A DNA stretch of 7,407 nucleotides from Candidatus Omnitrophota bacterium (GTDB taxonomy: Bacteria; Omnitrophota; Koll11; Aquiviventales; Aquiviventaceae). The notes below the pieces were generated by a model. The model worked only from the letters and a program-made list of their open reading frames with translations. It did no database searches and had not been told where the DNA came from. Position numbers and translations under genes: made by a program. Below are positions 1 through 6,109 of the stretch, in pieces (position 1 is the first letter of the stretch; each line of letters begins with the position of its first letter). The stretch covers positions 1-7,407 of the forward strand of contig JACPXS010000083.1 in assembly GCA_016196415.1 (NCBI GenBank), in the 5' to 3' direction.

Positions 1-216
1 CGTAAAGTTGGCCAACTCGCCCCCGGCGCGCAGGATGGGGACGTCGTCGAGATGGTACGTGAGCGTGCGGCTGAATGGCGGCAGGTTGGTGTGGTCAACC
101 ACGGTCGTGTAGATCACCACGCGGTGGCCCCGCTCCTGGAGCCCCTGGGCCAGATACAGCATGATCTTCTGGGCCCCACCGACGGTGACGTTGGGATTGA
201 CCATCAGGATCTTCAT
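1..216 (-). CDS. GT4-type glycosyltransferase, N-terminal fragment (cut by window edge)
   Basis: Seen: an open frame begins at the ATG at 216-214 and runs off the left edge after 72 codons. It opens with MKILMVNPNVTVGGAQ and continues with KIMLYLAQGLQERGHRV. Family knowledge: a short first beta strand, a GGAQ/GGAE glycine loop at residues 13-16, a helix, and a GH-V second strand are the standard start of the GT-B fold in GT4 (Glycos_transf_4 N-terminal domain), which binds the acceptor. These enzymes are cytosolic or peripheral on the inner membrane and transfer sugars from nucleotide donors. The start is fixed by the TAATG junction: the A of this ATG is also the last base of the upstream TAA stop, so translation is probably coupled. 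The donor-binding C-terminal half with the E-x7-E motif lies outside the window, so substrate and gene name cannot be given. Confidence 0.85.
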   Translation of the reverse strand, partial: MKILMVNPNVTVGGAQKIMLYLAQGLQERGHRVVIYTTVVDHTNLPPFSRTLTYHLDDVPILRAGGELANFT

Positions 217-1649
217 TATTGCAGCTTCATCTTCACCAGCGCCCGCCCCAGCATCAGCATCAGCAAGCATCCGTGCCACCAGCGCCGGATGTTGGTGGTG
301 CCGTAGACCCGCGCCTGATAGCGGACCGGAACCTCGAGGACCTTGAGACTCAGCTTGGCAGCCCCGAGGATCAAGTCAAAGTCGCCAAAGGGATCAATGA
401 AGCCGAAGAATGCCCGCTGGGAGGCCAGGCGTTCGTAGTCCCGCCGCCACAGCGCCTTCGTTCCGCAGAGCGTATCCTTGATCTGGTAGCCCAACAGGAA
501 CGAGAAGGCGCGGCCAAAGAGCATGTTGCCGATCATGTTCACGGGCTGCATCGCCTGGGCCGGCATGGGGTAGACCAACCGCGAGCCGATCGCAAACTCG
601 CAGGAGCCCCTCACGAGGGCGTCCGTGAACCGCGGCAGGACTTCGGGGCTGACGGACAGATCCGCATCAAGGATCATGACGATGTCGCCGGTGGCCGCCG
701 CAAACCCTCGGCGAACCGCATCGCCCTTGCCCTGCCCCTCCTGCTCGATGATCGTGATGTCTCGTTCAGGATAGCGCCGCTGCACGGCTGCGAGTTCCTC
801 ACGCGTGCCGTCCGTGGAGTGGCCTTCGACAACGATGAACTCAGTCCGACGACCCATCTCGGGCGTGCGCTCAACCACCGCGGCAATCGTGCCGCGCTCG
901 TTGCGGCAAGGCACCACGACCGAGACGACCGGATCTTCCGGGACGGCCGGGATCTTCAGGGGACGGGCCACCACCCATTGATCCATCCCGAGCTTCCAGA
1001 CCACTGGCAGCTTCCCCAGGATGCGGTTGACGACCCACGACACCCCTGGGATCCACACCGGCAGCAGGGTGCGGTATTCCCGCCTGACCACTTCAAAATC
1101 CGCCGAGAGCAACAGATGTTGGAGATCATTGAGTGACAGCCAGGCATAGGCCCCTTTCATGCGCTTGAGCCCCAGCCGCTCCAGCCCCACGAGGATCGGC
1201 GCCCACAGGTAGCTATGGGTGATGAGGATGAGCCGTGTTCCCCGATGGCAGCATCGCCGCAACTGGGTCAGGGCGTGGTAGACGTCTTCCATGACATCCA
1301 CCACATGGGTCAGGATGATGACATCAAAGGTTCCTTCCACCGTGATCGGACCCGGCTCCAGCACGTCGAACGTGAGCGACGGGTAGCGGCTCCGCGCCAT
1401 GCTGACAAGCGGCGGTGACGAATCAAGCCCGACTCCCCTGGAAGGCGCAAGCTGCGCTAACAGGTGCCCATCACGGCAGCCAAGCTCAAGCACCGACTGT
1501 CCAGGCGCCACCAGAAACTTGAGATAGGCGCTCACCTCGGCGAAGTAATACCGCCGCAGCCGATTTCTCCACCCTCTGATGACGGGCTCCGGCGGGGGCT
1601 GGGCCTGCGTCTCAGGAGGCGCTGAGGCGTGATGAAGCGTCAGGGTCAT
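216..1649 (-). CDS. Bifunctional class I SAM methyltransferase / family 2 glycosyltransferase fusion
   Basis: Seen: 477 residues with two domains. Residues ~30-230 form a class I methyltransferase: motif I is VLELGCRDG (53-61), an acidic strand-2 end is at GVGLD (72-76), and FDVIILTHVVDVMED lies at 108-122. Residues ~240-477 form a GT2 GT-A domain: VSVVVPCRNERGTI (242-255), a substrate loop with VVEGHSTDGT (273-282), the metal-binding DAD at 328-330, and KDTLCGTKALWRRD (391-404), which matches the D-x-x-x-G-x-x-x-x-R region of dolichyl-phosphate-mannose-synthase-like enzymes. The protein ends after this domain, without the membrane-helix pair typical of GtrB-like relatives. Family knowledge: annotated bacterial proteins with this same two-domain order exist, usually in polysaccharide clusters. 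Inference: it transfers a sugar and methylates a glycan or lipid-linked intermediate at the membrane. The ATG at 1649 sits in an ATGA overlap with the preceding methyltransferase stop; no good Shine-Dalgarno is visible, so coupling is likely. Motif I has Arg where the middle glycine is usual. Confidence 0.9.
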   Translation of the reverse strand: MTLTLHHASAPPETQAQPPPEPVIRGWRNRLRRYYFAEVSAYLKFLVAPGQSVLELGCRDGHLLAQLAPSRGVGLDSSPPLVSMARSRYPSLTFDVLEPGPITVEGTFDVIILTHVVDVMEDVYHALTQLRRCCHRGTRLILITHSYLWAPILVGLERLGLKRMKGAYAWLSLNDLQHLLLSADFEVVRREYRTLLPVWIPGVSWVVNRILGKLPVVWKLGMDQWVVARPLKIPAVPEDPVVSVVVPCRNERGTIAAVVERTPEMGRRTEFIVVEGHSTDGTREELAAVQRRYPERDITIIEQEGQGKGDAVRRGFAAATGDIVMILDADLSVSPEVLPRFTDALVRGSCEFAIGSRLVYPMPAQAMQPVNMIGNMLFGRAFSFLLGYQIKDTLCGTKALWRRDYERLASQRAFFGFIDPFGDFDLILGAAKLSLKVLEVPVRYQARVYGTTNIRRWWHGCLLMLMLGRALVKMKLQ

Positions 1650-2410
1650 GAGGTCCGTTGGGCAATGGCCAAATGGTTAAACGCAAAGCGGGGCTCATGG
1701 ATGAGCATGTCCATCAGCCAACCACACAGATTGACCCCCGCGAAGATGACCCACAGCACAGGAAGCAGGAGCGTCCGGCGAAGGACGCGAAGCAGAAGGG
1801 ACTTCTCGAGGACCACGGTGAGCCAGTTGTTCATCAGGGTGCCGAGCGTCGTCCCCAACGATCCTAACGGCCGCAGCTCCAGCGGGTGGAATCCGGCCTG
1901 CGCCAGAAGGTAGCTCAAGCCATCCGGGGTGAAGCGGAAAAAATCCTGGGGGCTTCCATGGAGGTTGTAGATCATCGGCGCCGTCAGCAGGAGCACCCCA
2001 CCCGGTTTCAGCAGGCGGTGAAGCTCGCGCAGCGCCGCCACGGGTTCGGGCAGATGCTCAAGGACCTCCGTCAGCAGGACGGTGTCCACCGACTGGCTGC
2101 GCAGGGGCAACTGCATGATCGTCGCCAACACGTCAGCCCTGGATCCATTGAGCGGATGAACCGTCAGCGGGTGATCGATCCCGACGTAGGTGGTGACCTG
2201 CGTGCGGAAGATCTGGTCAAATGGCTTCTGACCACAGCCGATGTCCACCAGGACGCCTTGCGCATGCGGTGCCGCGTGCCTGGCTGCGAGGACCTGGGCC
2301 CGAACCGAGAGCCACTGGGGATGGAAGATGGTCGCGTGCGGGTGCTCCCCGGCAATCGCTCGATCGAGCTGGACCCAGAGCCCAGCCCTCTGCTCACGCC
2401 GCGGCGCCAT
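1646..2410 (-). CDS. Class I SAM-dependent methyltransferase with C-terminal hydrophobic segment
   Basis: Seen: 254 residues from the ATG at 2410. Motif I is LVDIGCGQKPF (54-64), the acidic strand-2 end is YVGID (75-79), the central motif is LTEVLEHLPEP (113-123), and LKPGG (134-138) precedes the next strand. DFFRFTPDGL at 156-165 is a signature of methyltransferases found in surface-glycan clusters. Residues ~212-234 are strongly hydrophobic (LLLPVLWVIFAGVNLCGWL region) and could anchor the protein to the inner membrane. A GTG three bases upstream (2413) also opens the frame, but a GGAGG lies 5 bases before the ATG and only 2 before the GTG, so ATG is preferred. The gene overlaps the GT4 gene upstream by 17 bases and the fusion gene downstream by 4. 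The role as a sugar or glycan-lipid methyltransferase is inferred from family and neighbours; the methylated position is unknown. Confidence 0.88.
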   Translation of the reverse strand: MAPRREQRAGLWVQLDRAIAGEHPHATIFHPQWLSVRAQVLAARHAAPHAQGVLVDIGCGQKPFDQIFRTQVTTYVGIDHPLTVHPLNGSRADVLATIMQLPLRSQSVDTVLLTEVLEHLPEPVAALRELHRLLKPGGVLLLTAPMIYNLHGSPQDFFRFTPDGLSYLLAQAGFHPLELRPLGSLGTTLGTLMNNWLTVVLEKSLLLRVLRRTLLLPVLWVIFAGVNLCGWLMDMLIHEPRFAFNHLAIAQRTS

Positions 2411-3560
2411 CACCGCCTCCGTTCAGCAGGTCTCGATACAGTGTGAGGTAGCGCTCGGTGATCCGGCCCATGGCGTAGTGGCGTTCCACCCTGTGCCGCC
2501 CCTCTGCACCGAAACGGCGGCGCGCTTGCTCATCCTGCAACAGTCTGGTGATGGCCTCGGCAAGCTGCTCAGGATGCCCGGGCTCGACCAGACAGCCGTT
2601 CTCGCCGTCGGTCACGAGCTCCACATTGCCTCCGATCCGGCTCGCCACGCATGGAAGCCCGCACGCCATGGCTTCCAACAAGGCGTTCGACATGCCCTCC
2701 GCCAGCGATGGCAGGACCACCAGATCAGCCGCTTGGAGATACGGAAGGACGTCAGCCTGCTCTCCGACGAACCTCAGGCGGCGTTCGAGGTCCAGGCGCC
2801 TTGCCAGGCGCTTCAACTGCTCTTCCTGAGGTCCGCTTCCGATGAGGAGCAGGGTGGCGTCGGAGAGACGTGGCGCGACCTGGGCCCACGCTTCAAGGAG
2901 ATTGAGCAGCCCCTTTTGGGGAGCCAGCCGGCCCACGAAGACCACGATCCGCCCCTGCCATCCCAGTGTGCGCCTGATGACGTCCCGACGGTCTGCCGGC
3001 CGAAATCGCTCCGTCTCCACCCCATTGGGGACCTGGACAATCCGGCTGCTCTGCAGGCCGTACGCAAGCAGTTCTTCCTTGACTTGCCGGCTCAGGGCCA
3101 CGATGCAATCAACCTGTTTGAGGGCCGGACGGAACAGCGAACCGAACGGCACCCGGCGCCATCGGGCGACATCCCCGAAGGTCCCTCCACAGGCCGCCTT
3201 GGCCACCACCGGTTTGTGAAGGCGGGTGCGCAAGAATCCCGCCGCCGCCGCGTCCAGATACAAGAAATGCGTGTGGATCACATCGTACTGCCTTCGCCAC
3301 CGGACGAGGAAGGCCATCAGCGATGAGAGATAGGACATGGCGTAGACCGCACCGCGGGCATGCGGACGGATCACGCGATGGATGGGGATGCCGTCCACCA
3401 CTTCAAACGCTCCCAGATGGGGGAAGCGACACGTCGCCACGGTCACCGAATGGCCCTGCTTCAGCAACCCCTTCGCCAAGGCGAAGGCCTGGCGCTCGGT
3501 GCCCCCCACGATCGGATGGAAGTAGGTCGCGACCATGAGCACCCGAATCGGCGTCTTCAT
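2394..3560 (-). CDS. GT4 family glycosyltransferase (retaining, GT-B fold)
   Basis: Seen: 388 residues, a normal full length for the family. The N-terminal domain starts RVLMVATYFHPIVGGTERQ (6-24) with the GGTE glycine loop; YDVIHTHFLYLDAAA (92-106) carries the usual H-x-H strand end; VDCIVALSRQVKEEL (150-164) and VQVPNGVETERF (175-186) lead into the C-terminal domain. There VVFVGRLAPQKGL (206-218) and LLIGSGPQEEQL (238-249) form the donor-site strands, and the E-x7-E pair is E288 and E296 within PSLAEGMSNALLEAMACGLP (284-303). Family knowledge: GT4 enzymes use nucleotide-activated sugars and keep the anomeric configuration; this one should be cytosolic or membrane-peripheral. The frame is open up to 3656, but the added 32 residues are arginine-rich, lie inside the GT-C gene, and precede the true family start. 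The ATG at 3560 forms an ATGA overlap with the GT-C stop and is preceded by GGTGGTGAG. Donor and acceptor are not predictable. Confidence 0.93.
   Translation of the reverse strand: MKTPIRVLMVATYFHPIVGGTERQAFALAKGLLKQGHSVTVATCRFPHLGAFEVVDGIPIHRVIRPHARGAVYAMSYLSSLMAFLVRWRRQYDVIHTHFLYLDAAAAGFLRTRLHKPVVAKAACGGTFGDVARWRRVPFGSLFRPALKQVDCIVALSRQVKEELLAYGLQSSRIVQVPNGVETERFRPADRRDVIRRTLGWQGRIVVFVGRLAPQKGLLNLLEAWAQVAPRLSDATLLLIGSGPQEEQLKRLARRLDLERRLRFVGEQADVLPYLQAADLVVLPSLAEGMSNALLEAMACGLPCVASRIGGNVELVTDGENGCLVEPGHPEQLAEAITRLLQDEQARRRFGAEGRHRVERHYAMGRITERYLTLYRDLLNGGGDGAAA
2416..2420 (-). promoter_or_regulatory. Ribosome binding site GGAGG that decides the start of the 2410 methyltransferase
   Basis: Read on the minus strand the sequence is GGAGG-CGGTG-ATG. 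The spacing is five bases to the ATG at 2410 and only two to the GTG at 2413, so it favours the ATG. It lies inside the last codons of the upstream GT4 gene and is the clearest Shine-Dalgarno among the internal starts of the window. Confidence 0.65.
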
Positions 3561-5184
3561 CTCACCACCAGTTTCTGACCCACACGGCCGATGGCGGCGA
3601 GTGTCAGCAGGACGCCGAACACCATCAACGGGAACGCGTGATAGGTATGTCGCCACGGCTCCACCACCCCCCGGTCATAGAGGAAGACGACGTGGGCCAG
3701 CAGACACAGCAACATCAGCGGCATCCACCACCGTCGCGTGAACCCCGCGAGGAAGAGCCCGACGATGCCCAACAGTTGAAACACCCCATCCACCACCCCC
3801 AGATGCAGTCCGGTGGCTCTGGTGACTCTTCGGTGGAAGGCGACCACCTCCATGTGCCGGACCACCTTGCAGAGCCCACGCAGGTTGCCGACCGCCAGCT
3901 CCGGGATCGTGTGCAGGCCGAAGAAATACTCAAACGGGGTCATTTTGAGTTCTCGGCCCTCCGTGTCGCGCCACATCTCGAGTTTGCTCGGCCATCCTGG
4001 CTGGCCCGCAAACTCGATGTTGGCCCACCAGCGGGCGTTCGGGTAGAAAAACCAGTCGCCGGTCAGGCGGTAGCCGTTCCAGTGATGGGGGGCGTAGAGA
4101 CCCGCCATGATGAAGACCGCGATGGTGGCCGCCAACAGGGTCCTGGGCGTGCGCCGGACAAAGGCGACGCAGAGCGGCACGATCAGCCCCATGAGGTAAT
4201 TGGTTCGCAGCAGTGCCAGCAGCCCGCCCAGCACGCCGGCGACACCAACCCGCAACCAGAGCGACTTGAGCGTGTCCATGAATGCCGCCTCGATGAACAC
4301 CAGCAACAGGCACAGTTCGACCACATGAACCCTTTGATGATCGCGATGAACAGCGGCTCGCGGGCGCTGAACTGGGCTGAGTAGAATCCCGTGCTCGAAA
4401 AGAACTGCATCTTCCTGGCGAGGAGTTGGTAGCCCGCCGCATCGAGGTCGGGATGGAGGTACAAGACCTGCGTGAGGGCAGCGTAGCGCAGCGCAAATCC
4501 GCATGTGAGGATCGCCCACAACGGAAGCAGGATGCGCCAGCTCCCCAGCGGCAACAGACACAGGCCCACGGCCACAAAGGCGACGACCATCCGCCCAAGC
4601 GGCACGGGCTCCGGCAGCGGCTCGGCAACGAGCCGCGCCTCAACATATTGGAGGACCACGTCAGGCGCGCTCGTCGGGTTGGCTCCCTCAAAGCTGAGCA
4701 CGACGCGTCCTCCAGGACTCGAAAGGGCGGCAGACAGGTCAAGGCGTGTGTCGGCAAAGTACACGTTCTCGAAGACCAGTCTCGGCGTCTCCTCCCCTTC
4801 TCGGTAGACCAGCAATCGGGTGGTGGCGTGGGGATTCCGTCGGAAGAAGAACAGCCGCACCAGCAGGGCTCGGCTCTCCGGCAGATTCGGGAGGAGATAC
4901 CGGAGGGTCCCGCTCGTCCCGGGTGGAAGACACCAGCCCGCCTCGGTGAATGCGCCTGAGGCGCAGTGGACGAATCCGTGGTTGTCGAACTGGCCAAACG
5001 CGCTCGGCCAGTCCGCCAGGTCGTCATACTCCCGCACGTCGTCTCGAACATCGAGCAAGACGCGGGGATCGCCAGCCGCGAAGAACGCCCGCTCGCGCGA
5101 AAAGACCTGGCTGACTCCGACGAGCAGCACGAGCGCCAGTCCGAGACGCCACCTGAGCTGTGTCACGTCAGGCCGCCTGTTCAT
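3557..5184 (-). pseudogene. GT-C type (GT39/PMT-like) membrane glycosyltransferase with a broken reading frame
   Basis: Seen: two same-strand frames join end to end. The first, from ATG 5184, has an N-terminal helix (residues ~13-28), a soluble extracytoplasmic-looking region (~30-195), two helices (~198-216 and ~218-238), then LYLHPDLDAAGYQ (241-253) and SAREPLFIAIIKGFMW (273-288). After W288 (codon ending at 4321) the frame turns into a Cys/Trp/Arg-rich non-protein tail that stops at 4183. The second frame takes over at about 4321 with VELCLLLVFIEAAFMD and runs to the stop at 3557 through about seven hydrophobic segments, a hydrophilic loop with NARWWANIEFAGQPGWPS, and RHTYHAFPLMVF near the end. 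Family knowledge: D-x-D-x-x-x-Y followed by REP in the first loop, and an R-Y-x-x-P-like motif late, are typical of lipid-linked-sugar-dependent GT-C transferases. Inference: one gene, broken by a net loss of 1 modulo 3 bases, probably a larger deletion. It overlaps the upstream methyltransferase by 17 bases; a GTG at 5166 is an alternative start. A sequencing or assembly error is possible. Confidence 0.8.
4313..4326 (-). other. Frame-break point inside the GT-C gene
   Basis: Read on the minus strand, the upstream frame ends its family-like sequence with TTC-ATG-TGG (codons ending at 4321). The downstream frame is family-like from GTC-GAA-CTG, whose first base is 4321. The two frames differ by one base. 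No X-XXY-YYZ slippery heptamer in the zero frame (ATC-AAA-GGG-TTC-ATG-TGG) and no evident stimulatory hairpin were seen, so programmed frameshifting is not supported. Confidence 0.7.
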
Positions 5185-6109
5185 GTTCTGGGCGTTTCAC
5201 TCCAGACACGGCAATGGGCACGTCGAGGAGCGTGATGGCGGTCAGCCCCGCCGCCTGAAACCACCGGGACACCTCCGGATAGGTGTGCCGTGACTGATAG
5301 CGGGGCGAATACCAATCGAAGGTATCCAACACGCGCCAGCGTGGATTCGGATGCACGGACATCGGCAAGACGGTCCACAGCAGCCGCCCAAGAAGCGGGA
5401 TCTTGAGGAGATAATAGAACGGGATCGCCGCATGGCAGAGGGCATAGAGACCGCCAGAGGGCCATCTGACCGTGTAGCGGCGGTAGGAGTCGGAGAACTT
5501 CATCCACACGCCGTGGTCGTCCGGGTACACCCAGATCGCGATCGTGCCCCCGGGGGCGAGAGCGCGCACGAGGTGTCGAAACGCCCCTTCGGCGTGTGGC
5601 GTGTGATGAAGCACCCCGATGCTGTAGATCAGATCGAAGCCCCCTTCTCGAAAGGGCAGCCGCGAGAGGTCCGCCTGGAAGACGGCGCTGGCGCGACCCT
5701 GGAGGTTTTCCTGCGCCGCCTCCACCGCCCGGCTGAGGTCCACCGCGACGACCCGGCCACCCCAGCGACTCACGACGTCGGCAAACCGGCCCATGCCGCA
5801 GCCCGCGTCGAGGACCAGCTTGCCCCTGACGTCCTCCGGGCGCAGGCCGGTCTTGCGGCGAAATTCCCGCTCGGATTCGCCTCCCGCTTCTGCGTCCAGT
5901 TGCGTGCGGCGATGACGCAACCACTCGAAACTGAAACTGCCTGCGTAGCCGTCCGTCTGGACAAACCGGGGGATGCCGCCCTCGATGCGGTAGACGGCTT
6001 GGCAGCCGGCGCAACGCACGCCAGCGGCCGGCCACTCGGCCAAGGCGGGAAGGTCCTGGCGGCATTCCGGACACAGCAGCAAACGGGTCAATTCAGGGAT
6101 GGGTCCCAT
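5168..6109 (-). CDS. Class I SAM-dependent methyltransferase with N-terminal Trm112-like zinc ribbon
   Basis: Seen: 313 residues. Residues 11-48 look like a small treble-clef/Trm112-type ribbon: LLCPECRQDL then VRCAGCQAVYRIEGGIPRF, with Cys at 13, 16, 33 and 36. The Rossmann-type methyltransferase follows: LVLDAGCGMGRFA (98-110) is motif I, VVAVDLS (120-126) carries the ribose-binding acidic residue, FQADLSRLPF (144-153) the adenine-side Asp, FDLIYSIGVLHHTP (158-171) the central strand, and LAPGGTIAIWVYP (184-196) the next. The C-terminal part has a hydrophobic stretch (~221-250) and LDTFDWYSPRYQSRHTYPEV (261-280). Family knowledge: enzymes with this ribbon-plus-methyltransferase layout are common in glycan loci and are annotated as small-molecule or sugar methyltransferases; the ribbon probably binds one zinc. 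The start at 6109 gives a complete ribbon and a 17-base overlap with the GT2 gene; no strong Shine-Dalgarno is seen, and a TTG at 6091 is a less likely alternative. The substrate is unknown. Confidence 0.9.
   Translation of the reverse strand: MGPIPELTRLLLCPECRQDLPALAEWPAAGVRCAGCQAVYRIEGGIPRFVQTDGYAGSFSFEWLRHRRTQLDAEAGGESEREFRRKTGLRPEDVRGKLVLDAGCGMGRFADVVSRWGGRVVAVDLSRAVEAAQENLQGRASAVFQADLSRLPFREGGFDLIYSIGVLHHTPHAEGAFRHLVRALAPGGTIAIWVYPDDHGVWMKFSDSYRRYTVRWPSGGLYALCHAAIPFYYLLKIPLLGRLLWTVLPMSVHPNPRWRVLDTFDWYSPRYQSRHTYPEVSRWFQAAGLTAITLLDVPIAVSGVKRPEHEQAA

Noticed and set aside
219..1136. 305-codon plus-strand open frame
   Set aside because: Fully antisense to the methyltransferase-GT2 fusion; the composition is His/Asp/Arg-rich and no motif is seen.
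2241..3326. 361-codon plus-strand open frame
   Set aside because: It lies antisense to the GT4 and methyltransferase genes, which carry clear family motifs. Its translation is Pro/Arg/His/Gln-rich without a recognisable fold, as expected for an antisense shadow in GC-rich DNA.
3470..3487. Perfect 18-base inverted repeat CCTTCGCC-AA-GGCGAAGG
   Set aside because: The 2-base loop is too small for a good hairpin, there is no T-run, and it encodes conserved residues (LAKGLL) inside the GT4 N-terminal domain; it is most likely incidental.
3561..3656. 32-codon upstream extension of the GT4 gene to an ATG at 3656
   Set aside because: The added sequence is Arg/Pro-rich, lies within the GT-C C-terminus, and precedes the normal family start. 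The ATG at 3560 overlaps the GT-C stop as ATGA and has a GGTGGTGAG before it.
4310..4340. Programmed -1 frameshifting to join the two halves of the GT-C gene
   Set aside because: The nearby AAAGGG is not in the phase of a slippery heptamer, no strong downstream structure is apparent, and the joined protein would still lack the expected connecting segment.
3638..4384. 248-codon plus-strand open frame
   Set aside because: Antisense to the second half of the GT-C gene; composition is Gln/His/Pro-rich and no domain is seen.
3930..5051. 373-codon minus-strand open frame in a third frame of the GT-C gene
   Set aside because: Its translation is Ser/Arg/Cys-rich and lacks membrane helices, while the other two frames show coherent GT-C sequence over the same region.
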